Source of the DNA: CAYRPN01 sp964426135
GTDB taxonomy: Bacteria > Planctomycetota > Phycisphaerae > Phycisphaerales > Phycisphaeraceae
Direction of reading: 5' to 3'
DNA: 10,264 nt
NCBI GenBank assembly: GCA_964426135.1
Contig: CAYRPN010000171.1
Span: 1 to 10,264 of the forward strand
In this document: positions 5,052-10,264 of the stretch, piece after piece
How the letters are laid out: the number at the start of each line of letters is the position of its first letter
Numbering within the stretch: the stretch's first letter is position 1
Position numbers and translations under genes: made by a program
Notes under the pieces: generated by a model
What the model saw: the letters and a program-made list of their open reading frames with translations, nothing else
Told to the model about the DNA's origin: nothing
The model's database searches: none

Positions 5052-6038
5052 TCACATCAGCAGTTCGCGCACCACCCGGCCACCCATGTGTGCTTTGAAT
5101 CCCATCGCGGCGGCGATCGTCCCATGCACGTCGGGCAGCAGCACAGGATGCTCGGCAATCATCGGATACGCGTCGGCGGTCCGCCCCACCACGCCGCCGC
5201 GATGGAACGGGCCGCCGAAGAAAAGCATGCTGGTTGTCCCGAAGTGGGCGTGATGGCCGTAGCTGCGCTCATCGCGGATCACGGCATCGCCGGCGATCGG
5301 GGCCCGGCCGAACTCCGACGACACGATGAACGCTGTGCGATCCAGCAGACCCGTCGCTTCCATCTGTCCGACGATGGCGAAGAGCACCATGCTGATGCGC
5401 TTTTTCATCCCGGCCGCCGTGCGAGCGCCGAACTCGTGAGCATCGAATCCCTGATACGCCTCAAACGGCGTGGTCACGCGCACGAAGCGCCGGCCCGCCT
5501 CGACGAGTTTCGTCGCTTTCAGGAGCGCCTGCGCCAGGCCATACGACTGCGTGGGATCAGGCGTCAGTTCGACGAACGGTTCATCGAAGGTGAGCGCGTC
5601 GAGCATGCGCTGCTGGTGTTCATGATGATCGAGGCGGACATCGGCGAAACGGCGCGCCTCATTCGGCGCGAGCGTGAGCGACCGCAGAATCACACCGCGG
5701 TCCATCATCGTGCCCAGTAGTTCCAGCCCCGCGCCGATGCAGACGCCCGGCGCGGCGGTGACGATGGCGGGACAGGTGGAACCCAGGTCGGCGGCGCGCA
5801 TGCCGGCGGTGAACGGGGTGTGCGGCTTGGGGTCCCACAGATCAAACTGCGGCCAACCGCCTGGCATGAACAGGTGAATCACCGCCGGCGACTGCGTGGT
5901 CCACAGCGGGCGCACGGCTTCGACAGCTTCCACGGGTGCCCTGCCCGCGCCCATCGCGTCGGCGCCGATGCCCGCCGCCGTCGCGGTCGCCGCCGCCGTG
6001 CCGGCCAGAAAATCACGCCTGGAAAGTTCGCTGGTCAT
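5052..6038 (-). CDS. DUF1501 Tat-exported protein, shortened form
   Basis: The 328-residue product begins with a twin-arginine signal, SRRDFLAG (6-13), then an alanine-rich hydrophobic stretch, so export by the Tat pathway is likely. It matches DUF1501, a family in the alkaline phosphatase/sulfatase superfamily that is abundant in planctomycetes and has no settled function. Recognisable parts are LFMPGGWPQFDLWDPKP (56-72), a His cluster LDHHEHQ (137-142), GRRFVRVTTPFEAYQGFDAH (182-201), SEFGRAP (241-247) and DVHGTIAAAMGF (303-314). Members are commonly 400-480 residues. Here the stretch between the DHHEH cluster and the GRRFVRV segment looks abbreviated, and some metal-site residues may be missing. 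I chose ATG 6038 because the Tat motif follows it and TACAAT lies six bases upstream. An in-frame start at 6197 would translate the heptamer repeat. The usual DUF1549/1553 partner is absent nearby. Confidence 0.85.
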   Translation of the reverse strand: MTSELSRRDFLAGTAAATATAAGIGADAMGAGRAPVEAVEAVRPLWTTQSPAVIHLFMPGGWPQFDLWDPKPHTPFTAGMRAADLGSTCPAIVTAAPGVCIGAGLELLGTMMDRGVILRSLTLAPNEARRFADVRLDHHEHQQRMLDALTFDEPFVELTPDPTQSYGLAQALLKATKLVEAGRRFVRVTTPFEAYQGFDAHEFGARTAAGMKKRISMVLFAIVGQMEATGLLDRTAFIVSSEFGRAPIAGDAVIRDERSYGHHAHFGTTSMLFFGGPFHRGGVVGRTADAYPMIAEHPVLLPDVHGTIAAAMGFKAHMGGRVVRELLM

Positions 6039-6044
6039 GCGGGC

Positions 6045-6050
6045 ATTGTA
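6045..6050 (-). promoter_or_regulatory. Candidate -10 box of the DUF1501 gene
   Basis: TACAAT (5 of 6) on the minus strand ends 6 bases before the ATG at 6038. With a usual 6-7 base gap to the transcription start, the first transcribed base would be the A of the ATG. No clear -35 is seen. The PEP-CTERM terminator lies just upstream, so this gene is probably transcribed alone. Confidence 0.5.
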
Positions 6051-6087
6051 ACGATGAGTCGCGCGAATCGAACCGGTCTCGCCGAAG

Positions 6088-6114
6088 AAAAATCCCCGCC
6101 GAGGGGGCGGGGAT
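6088..6114 (-). terminator. Intrinsic terminator of the PEP-CTERM gene
   Basis: On the minus strand ATCCCCGCC (6114-6106), a 5-base loop and GGCGGGGAT (6100-6092) form a perfect 9-bp stem followed by TTTTT (6092-6088, sharing its first base with the stem). This is a standard rho-independent terminator. It sits after the PEP-CTERM stop and the heptamer array, and before the DUF1501 promoter, separating the two units. Confidence 0.8.
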
Positions 6115-6122
6115 GGTGTGCC

Positions 6123-6190
6123 ATCTGAAATCTGAAATCTGAAATCCCAAATCCCAAATCCCAAATCCCAAATCCGAAATCCGAAATCCA
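6123..6190. repeat. Heptamer tandem array between DUF1501 and PEP-CTERM genes
   Basis: Nine consecutive 7-bp units run from 6123: three ATCTGAA, four ATCCCAA and two ATCCGAA, then a partial ATCCA. The array begins three bases beyond the PEP-CTERM stop and lies within its predicted 3' untranslated region. In one reading frame it would encode a Phe/Gly/Ile/Trp/Asp-rich peptide, but nothing supports its translation. Copy number is likely to vary by slippage. Confidence 0.85.
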
Positions 6191-6193
6191 TTC

Positions 6194-7411
6194 TCACGCC
6201 CGCTGCCGACGGCGCATCAGGCCGGCGGCACCCATGAGCAACAGAGCGGCAGAGGCCGGCTCGGGGACCTGCACGGCATTCATGCTCAGTTCCAGCACGA
6301 CGAAATTGCCGTTGCTGGACGAGCGGCCGGGGCCGTTGAAGGGGAGGCTCGGATCCTCGATGGCCTCGAGGCGGACGCCGGTGATCGTGCCTTGGAAGAA
6401 CGAGGTGAGGAAATAGGTCTCCACCTCGGCGGGGCCGCCGCTGGCGAGGATGGAGCCATCGCCCAGTTCCGTGAGGATGGTGCCGGCGTTGCTGGACTTG
6501 GCGGTCTGGATGTCCAGCACGGTCCAGTTGGCGATGACATCGCCGCCGTTGGCGAGGCCGTCGGCAAAAGTGGTGCGATCATCACTGGTGACGGACAGGC
6601 GGAACCGGCCCAGCGTGTGGGTGCCGAACCCGCCGGAGACGATTTCGAAGCTCAGGATATTGTCGCCAGTGATGTTGCGGGTGGTTTCGAGCACGGCGGT
6701 GTTGTCGCCCAAGGCGCTGTTGGCCCAGCCCGCGCCGACGCTGGGAGTGACGTTACCGTCAATCAAAGCGGAAACCGGGAAGCCGCCCTGCGAGAGAATG
6801 GCGGTGGGATTCTGGAAGGTGACGGGGCCGTTCACATGCTTGGCGACGTCGAACTGGAACGTGCCGGCGCCGTATTGCGCCACGCTCGTGTCGCCATTCG
6901 TCGGAAACTGCCCCGGTGTGAATCCGAATCGGCTGGTGCCGACGTAGTTGAGCGCGCCGGCGCTGTTGAGCACGGTGCCACCGAACGTGCCGCCGCCGCC
7001 GTTGCCGTTCAGTTCCGTCGCGCCGTAGCCTTCAGCCACGATCGTGCCTTGGAATCCCGCAGGCAGGTTCAGAGGCGAACCGAGTTGCAGGAAGCGCTGG
7101 CTGCCGACGAGCGTACCCGTGTTACCGGCGGCGAAGTTGAGGGTAGCGATCGGAGCCGCGGTGTTCGTGCGGTCATACAGGTGGGCCGTCAGCGGAACCG
7201 CGAGCCCGTCCGCGTTGCTGTCAAACACACCGAGGTGGCTGATCGTGATCGGAAGCGTGGTATTGAAGTCCATGCCGAGCGGGCCGCCAAAATTCTGGTT
7301 GCCTGACACGGGTGCGGGAATCGAATATGCCGTGACGCCATAGCTCGGCACGGACAACGCCGCGACGGCGACGGTCGCCAGGAGTGACCAACGGTTCAGG
7401 AAACGCATCAT
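6194..7411 (-). CDS. PEP-CTERM sorted exported protein with a discoidin-like C-terminal half
   Basis: This 405-residue secreted protein has a Sec-type signal peptide (MMRFLNRWSLLATVAVAALS) and ends in a PEP-CTERM signal. VPEP begins at about 382, followed by the hydrophobic stretch ASAALLLMGAAGLM and the basic tail RRRQRA. That signal is recognised and cleaved by an exosortase, whose gene is not in this window. The first half (about 25-190) is a beta-rich region (ITISHLGVFDSNADG, AHLYDRTN, GYGATELNGNGGGG) like other PEP-CTERM ectodomains. The second half (ALIDGN, GRFRLSVTSDDRTTFADG, VRLEAIEDPSLPFNGPGR, NGNFVVLEL) resembles a galactose-binding/discoidin-like module common in planctomycete exported proteins. 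I chose ATG 7411 because TTGGAG lies eight bases upstream; ATG 7408 is equally possible. Start codons farther upstream would fall in the leader or the promoter. Its role is probably at the cell surface or in the extracellular matrix; no enzyme motif is visible. Confidence 0.87.
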   Translation of the reverse strand: MMRFLNRWSLLATVAVAALSVPSYGVTAYSIPAPVSGNQNFGGPLGMDFNTTLPITISHLGVFDSNADGLAVPLTAHLYDRTNTAAPIATLNFAAGNTGTLVGSQRFLQLGSPLNLPAGFQGTIVAEGYGATELNGNGGGGTFGGTVLNSAGALNYVGTSRFGFTPGQFPTNGDTSVAQYGAGTFQFDVAKHVNGPVTFQNPTAILSQGGFPVSALIDGNVTPSVGAGWANSALGDNTAVLETTRNITGDNILSFEIVSGGFGTHTLGRFRLSVTSDDRTTFADGLANGGDVIANWTVLDIQTAKSSNAGTILTELGDGSILASGGPAEVETYFLTSFFQGTITGVRLEAIEDPSLPFNGPGRSSSNGNFVVLELSMNAVQVPEPASAALLLMGAAGLMRRRQRA

Positions 7412-7472
7412 GACGGTTTCTCCAAAAGGGGGTGACTTGGTGGGGGTTTCTCGCTTCGGGCCTGGAAGCAGG

Positions 7473-7498
7473 CATCGGGCCGAGAATTCGGCCCGATG
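7473..7498 (-). promoter_or_regulatory. Leader hairpin of the PEP-CTERM gene
   Basis: CATCGGGCCGA (7473-7483) and TCGGCCCGATG (7488-7498) are perfect 11-bp inverted arms with a 4-base loop. The hairpin begins at about the predicted transcription start (5-10 bases past the -10 box), so it would cap the 5' end of the mRNA, roughly 60 bases before the ribosome site. It may stabilise the transcript, or as DNA it may be an operator. Confidence 0.55.
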
Positions 7499-7502
7499 TC
7501 GA

Positions 7503-7531
7503 ATTGTGCCACAAGCTATCGCGTCGGTCAA
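7503..7531 (-). promoter_or_regulatory. Sigma-70-type promoter of the PEP-CTERM gene
   Basis: On the minus strand TTGACC (7531-7526, 5 of 6) is separated by 17 bases from CACAAT (7508-7503, 4 of 6). The predicted start is near 7497, giving a leader of about 85 bases with the hairpin at 7473-7498 and a TTGGAG ribosome site. This is the best-formed promoter in the window and the only one with a long leader. Confidence 0.6.
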
Positions 7532-7665
7532 TAATAATCTCATTGATGGGCCGTGATTTCTGGCCCTTTTCACTCAAGGCCGTGACTGACCAAGAGCGGA
7601 GATTCCATTTCCACGATACCGGGATCGCCCGGCCCGCAGCGAGCCATGTCGCCCCCTCTGACTCC

Positions 7666-7671
7666 TACAAT
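7666..7671 (+). promoter_or_regulatory. Candidate -10 box of the nucleotidyltransferase gene
   Basis: TACAAT (5 of 6) ends 8 bases before the ATG at 7680. No Shine-Dalgarno sequence fits between them, so the message would be leaderless or nearly so. A -35 is not evident. Confidence 0.5.
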
Positions 7672-7679
7672 GCGGGCCA

Positions 7680-9203
7680 ATGACACCTTGGGAATCCAGT
7701 GCCAGGCATGCGGCGGTGGAAGTCGTGCGCGTCCTGCGCGGGGCGGGACATATCGCCTATTTCGCCGGCGGTTGCGTGCGCGATGCCCTGCGCGGGCACG
7801 CGCCGCAGGACTACGACATCGCCACGGACGCCCAGCCGCCGCGCGTGCGCGAACTCTTCAAGCACAGCCGGTTCGTGGGCGAGGCGTTCGGCGTGGTGCT
7901 GGTGAACATGCTGGGCGATCACGCGTCCGACTCCTCCCCCTCTCAGGGGGAGGTTGGGAGAGGGTTGGACGCACAGCTTGGTGAAGAATCGACGGCCCGG
8001 GGAGTTCGGACGTCCTACCCTCCCCCTGCCCCTCCCTGGGAGGGAGGGGAGTCAATGCACTCGCACCGCGAACCAGACCATCCCACCGCCCGGGGCCGGT
8101 TCAAGCATCAGGTCGAAGTCGCCACCTTCCGCACCGAATGGGGCTACGAGGACGGCCGGCGGCCCAGCGGCGTGGCGTTCTGCGATGCGGAGACCGACGC
8201 GCGGCGGCGCGATTTCACCGTCAACGGCTTGTTCGAGGATCCGCTCGCCGCTTCCCCGGAAGCCCGCATCATCGATTACGTCGGCGGGCGGGACGACCTG
8301 GCTCGGCGCGTCATCCGCGCCATCGGCGATCCGCACGAACGCTTCGGCGAGGATTACCTGCGCATGCTCCGCGCGGTGCGCTTTGCCGCGCGGATGGATT
8401 TCCGCCTCGACCTCGCCACGGCCGCGGCGATCCGCGCTCATGCGCCGCAGCTCAACCGCATCAGCCGGGAACGCATCGGACAGGAGATCGAAGCGATGCT
8501 CACCGGCCCGCGCCCGCTGCGCTGCGTGCGACTCTTGCAACGGCTGGGACTCGACGGCCCGGTGCTCGAGGAGGTGTCGCGCCATCGCCAGGACGACCGA
8601 ACGCCCACCGTCGCTCTGGCGGCGCGGCTGGGGCGCAAGAGCGCGGGTGATATCGTCGGCGTGCTGGCGGCGTGGATGCTGGATCGGCACTTGCCTCCCG
8701 CTCCGTTGCAGGCGGAGGCGGGCGCCGCGTTTCGGCGCGGTTGGATGCGCAACGCAGTGACTGAGTTCGCCGCCGAACCCGCCGCCGCTGTGATCCCTCG
8801 CTGGCGAAACGCCCTGTGCCTGAACAACGACCAGCGCGATGCCCTGCGCGATGTGATTTCGCACCTGCCCGTTCTGCTGAACTGGGAAGAACTGCCCGTG
8901 GCTCAGCGCAAACGTCTGCTTGCCCGGCGAATCTGGCCCACGCTCTGGCTCGTGGCGCGAGCGATCAACTGGCAGCACGGCATGCCGGCGCTGCTCGTGC
9001 GCATCGAGCGGGAGTCGACATCGCTCTTCGTCGAAGGCGTCGCCCCGCCGCGACTGCTCACCGGCGATGCTCTGATCGCCCTGGGATTCAAGCCCGGCCC
9101 GAAGTTCGGCGCGCTGCTCGAAGCGATCTACGACGCGCAACTGGAGAAAACGATCACGACGCGCGACGAAGCCGTGGCGTGGGCGAAGGCGAGAGAAGGA
9201 TGA
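7680..9203 (+). CDS. Class II tRNA nucleotidyltransferase / poly(A) polymerase with an in-frame REPIN-like insert
   Basis: The enzyme adds nucleotides to RNA 3' ends, either CCA on tRNA or poly(A). Sequence alone does not separate the two activities. The 507-residue product has the class II signature: GGCVRD (30-35), the metal-binding DYD (44-46), EVATFR, RRDFTVNG (176-183) and the RNA-binding part IRAIGDPHERFGEDYLRMLRA. The C-terminal TGDALIALGFKPGPKFG is typical of the family. ATG 7680 is the only good start and follows TACAAT. Residues from about 77 to 144 separate FGVVLV from VEVATFR, which in relatives are almost contiguous. Most of this excess (residues 85-124) is encoded by a 119-base inverted repeat. 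The insert keeps the frame and lies within the catalytic domain between the DYD and EVATFR strands, yet all catalytic residues remain. The stop codon is the first triplet of an octamer array. Confidence 0.92.
   Translation: MTPWESSARHAAVEVVRVLRGAGHIAYFAGGCVRDALRGHAPQDYDIATDAQPPRVRELFKHSRFVGEAFGVVLVNMLGDHASDSSPSQGEVGRGLDAQLGEESTARGVRTSYPPPAPPWEGGESMHSHREPDHPTARGRFKHQVEVATFRTEWGYEDGRRPSGVAFCDAETDARRRDFTVNGLFEDPLAASPEARIIDYVGGRDDLARRVIRAIGDPHERFGEDYLRMLRAVRFAARMDFRLDLATAAAIRAHAPQLNRISRERIGQEIEAMLTGPRPLRCVRLLQRLGLDGPVLEEVSRHRQDDRTPTVALAARLGRKSAGDIVGVLAAWMLDRHLPPAPLQAEAGAAFRRGWMRNAVTEFAAEPAAAVIPRWRNALCLNNDQRDALRDVISHLPVLLNWEELPVAQRKRLLARRIWPTLWLVARAINWQHGMPALLVRIERESTSLFVEGVAPPRLLTGDALIALGFKPGPKFGALLEAIYDAQLEKTITTRDEAVAWAKAREG
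7932..8050. repeat. REPIN-like inverted repeat inside the nucleotidyltransferase gene
   Basis: Two 37-base arms (7932-7968 and 8014-8050) are inverted copies of each other, agreeing at about 28 of 37 positions by hand alignment, with a 45-base spacer. Each arm is itself partly palindromic (CTCCCCCTCTCAGGGGGAGG in the left; CCCTCCCTGGGAGGGAGGGG in the right). Two inverted REP-like units around a spacer is the architecture of a REPIN. No transposase is present in the window. It is read through in frame, giving SPSQGEVGRG and later YPPPAPPWEGGE. Confidence 0.75.
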
Positions 9204-9248
9204 GAGGGTGAGAGGGTGAGGGGGTGAGGGGGTGAGGGGGTGAGGAGG
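9201..9248. repeat. G-rich octamer array after the nucleotidyltransferase gene
   Basis: Six 8-bp units run from 9201: two TGAGAGGG, three TGAGGGGG and one TGAGGAGG. The first TGA is the gene's stop codon. The array is the approximate reverse complement of the C-rich array at 9312-9423 (unit TGAGTGGG read on the minus strand, 7 of 8 bases shared). Confidence 0.85.
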
Positions 9249-9261
9249 AGAAGGATTTGGA

Positions 9262-9298
9262 ATTGAAAATTGCAAATTGCAAATTGAAAATTTGCAAT
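9262..9298. repeat. AT-rich heptamers ending in a perfect hairpin
   Basis: Units of 7 bp run ATTGAAA, ATTGCAA, ATTGCAA, ATTGAAA from 9262 to 9289. Within this, ATTGCAAATT (9276-9285) and AATTTGCAAT (9289-9298) are perfect 10-bp inverted arms around GAA. It lies between the two octamer arrays and contrasts sharply with the GC-rich surroundings. Confidence 0.75.
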
Positions 9299-9311
9299 CG
9301 TCGTTCCCCAG

Positions 9312-9423
9312 CTCACCCACTCACCCACTCACCCACTCACCTACTCACCCACTCACCCACTCACCCGCTCACCCACTCACCCACTCACCCACTCACCCAC
9401 TCACCCGCTCACCCGCTCACCCT
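9312..9423. repeat. C-rich octamer array upstream of dedA
   Basis: Fourteen consecutive 8-bp units run from 9312 to 9423, mostly CTCACCCA, with variants CTCACCTA (9336), CTCACCCG (9360, 9400, 9408) and a final CTCACCCT. The array sits between the AT-rich hairpin and the dedA promoter. A long open frame crosses it encoding Ser/Pro/Thr/His repeats, but the promoter downstream argues that it is not translated. Confidence 0.88.
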
Positions 9424-9459
9424 CTTTCTCTCACTCATTCCCCACAAACGCCGATTGAT

Positions 9460-9481
9460 TACAATCGCCCCCACCGCGAGG
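9460..9481 (+). promoter_or_regulatory. dedA -10 box and ribosome binding site
   Basis: TACAAT (9460-9465, 5 of 6) ends 24 bases before the ATG at 9490. GAGG (9478-9481) lies 8 bases before the ATG and is a good Shine-Dalgarno core. Transcription would begin near 9472, so the leader is about 18 bases. Together these fix the start and exclude the upstream repeat-encoded start codons. Confidence 0.5.
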
Positions 9482-9489
9482 TTGCCCGC

Positions 9490-10179
9490 ATGAATTGGAT
9501 TGAGGCCATGAAGCAGTTCTGCATCGAGAATCCCTACACCGGGATTCTCGCTGCCGTCTGGGGCACCGGCATGGGCTTTCCGGTGCCCGAGGACATCATC
9601 CTGCTCATGGCGGGCTGGCTGTGCGGGCATGGCTACGCCAACGTCTGGTGGATGATCTTCTGGGTCTACCTCTGCATCCTCGCCAGCGACTCGTTCATCT
9701 ACTACCTCGGCTGGCGCTACGGCCACCACGTGCCCAAGTTCCCGCTCATCCGCGTCATCCTCACCGAGAAAAAAATGGCGATGGCGGAGGCGGCGTTTCT
9801 CAAGCACGGCAGCAAGACCGTCTTCATCACCCGCCTGACCCCGCTGATCCGCGCTCCGATCTACTTCACCGCCGGCGCGTTCAAGATGCCGCTGTGGAAG
9901 TTCGTGTTCTTCGACGGCCTTGCGGCTCTGATCGGCACGCCGATCGTCATCTTCGCCGGGTACTTTTTCGGCGATCAGTGGGACGCGCTGGTCAGCGCGT
10001 CGCACACGGTGCAGATGGTGGTCATCGCCGGTGTCGTCGTCTTTATCGCGATCATGGTCTACGTGCATCTCCGCCAGAAACGCAAGCTCATTGCCGAGGC
10101 CAAGGAACTCGACGCCCAGCTTCACCATCACCTGAAGGATGGGCAAGTCCCCGCGCCGGTTCCCGAAGCACAGAAATAG
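9490..10179 (+). CDS. DedA-family (SNARE-associated/VTT domain) membrane protein
   Basis: DedA proteins are inner-membrane transporters. Characterised members flip undecaprenyl phosphate or other lipids and support envelope integrity under proton-motive-force control. This 229-residue protein has the family signatures: GFPVPEDIILLMAGWL (29-44) with acidic Glu34/Asp35, DSFIYYLGWRYG (67-78), FITRLTPLIRAPIYFTAG (112-129) with the conserved Arg115 and Arg121, and GTPIVIFAGYFFG near 149-161. About five hydrophobic segments and re-entrant loops are expected, followed by a charged tail from 195 with a HHH and a proline-rich end. I chose ATG 9490 because homology begins there and a GAGG ribosome site and -10 box precede it. 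A start at 9277 would add 71 repeat-encoded residues. It appears to be a single-gene unit. Confidence 0.9.
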   Translation: MNWIEAMKQFCIENPYTGILAAVWGTGMGFPVPEDIILLMAGWLCGHGYANVWWMIFWVYLCILASDSFIYYLGWRYGHHVPKFPLIRVILTEKKMAMAEAAFLKHGSKTVFITRLTPLIRAPIYFTAGAFKMPLWKFVFFDGLAALIGTPIVIFAGYFFGDQWDALVSASHTVQMVVIAGVVVFIAIMVYVHLRQKRKLIAEAKELDAQLHHHLKDGQVPAPVPEAQK

Positions 10180-10215
10180 GGCTCATCCGGCCAATGCGTA
10201 CTCGTCTTATCAGAG

Positions 10216-10259
10216 CCGGAGTCTGTGACTCCGGTTCGCCGAGCCGGGTCGATCCCGGC
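10216..10259. repeat. Paired hairpins downstream of dedA
   Basis: CCGGAGTC/GACTCCGG (10216-10223/10227-10234) has a 3-base loop. GCCGGG/CCCGGC (10243-10248/10254-10259) has a 5-base loop. The stems lie 36 bases past the dedA stop and could reduce read-through, but no T-tract is present and the element may continue beyond the window. CGGAGTCT also occurs in the guaA upstream repeats (173-180), so this may belong to a related dispersed repeat family. Confidence 0.45.
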
Positions 10260-10264
10260 GAGGC

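Noticed and set aside
4485..5720. A 411-codon plus-strand open frame
   Set aside because: It lies antisense to the methyltransferase and DUF1501 genes, both of which have clear family motifs. Its own product is Arg/His-rich with no domain, as expected of a shadow frame in GC-rich DNA.
6039..6197. A 53-residue N-terminal extension of the DUF1501 protein
   Set aside because: It would translate the heptamer array and the terminator, and would bury the Tat signal. TACAAT sits just before the internal ATG.
7490..7515. A sigma-54 promoter for the PEP-CTERM gene (TGGCAC on the minus strand)
   Set aside because: The -24 half TGGCAC is present, but the -12 half (TTGC) is missing at the required distance, where GACA is found. 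The sigma-70-type pair explains the region better.
7548..7570. A plus-strand terminator (GGGCC/GGCCC followed by TTTT)
   Set aside because: The stem is only 5 bp with a 9-base loop, and no plus-strand gene lies upstream to be terminated.
9312..9423. A CRISPR array
   Set aside because: The 8-bp units are directly tandem with no spacers, and no cas gene is present.
9277..9489. A 71-residue Ser/Pro/Thr/His-repeat extension of DedA
   Set aside because: It is encoded by the octamer array, lies upstream of the -10 box, and the family homology begins at ATG 9490.
10211..10264. A tRNA gene at the right end of the window
   Set aside because: GGGTCGATCCCGG mimics a T-arm, but there is no acceptor pairing or proper anticodon arm. 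Two simple hairpins explain it.

Overview
The window looks like chromosomal DNA from a GC-rich planctomycete, probably of the Phycisphaerae type. The clues are a DUF1501 Tat-exported protein, a PEP-CTERM protein with a discoidin-like half of the kind seen in planctomycetes, G/C-homopolymer hairpins capped by TTCG, and many short dispersed repeats. This placement is an inference from gene content, not a database match. Nine protein genes are supported.

Layout. Bases 1-377 are non-coding and rich in hairpins and repeats. guaA (378-2099, +) makes GMP synthase. It converges on a CaCA-family cation antiporter (2115-3260, -). A short divergent promoter region then leads into a two-gene toxin-antitoxin unit: a ribbon-helix-helix antitoxin (3326-3535) and a Doc/Fic toxin (3532-4209), joined by a GTGA overlap. 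This converges on a solitary DNA-methyltransferase-like gene (4227-4991, -), with a DUF1501 gene (5052-6038, -) upstream of it. Next, on the minus strand, is a PEP-CTERM protein (6194-7411) with a clear promoter, a leader hairpin and an intrinsic terminator. Divergent from it is a class II tRNA nucleotidyltransferase/poly(A) polymerase (7680-9203, +). After a repeat-filled spacer comes a DedA-family membrane protein (9490-10179, +). The window ends in hairpin-forming non-coding DNA.

The genes do not form one pathway. They are a mosaic of single housekeeping genes (guaA, the nucleotidyltransferase, dedA, the antiporter) with accessory genes between them. Apart from the toxin-antitoxin pair, each gene appears to have its own promoter.

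Two themes stand out. First, repeats have invaded both spacers and conserved genes. The nucleotidyltransferase carries a REPIN-like inverted repeat read through in frame, and guaA carries a heptamer-based insert in its ATP-pyrophosphatase domain. Two more arrays, of 7-bp and 8-bp units, lie between genes. Second, several genes have a -10-like hexamer ending only 6-8 bases before the start codon, which predicts leaderless mRNAs.
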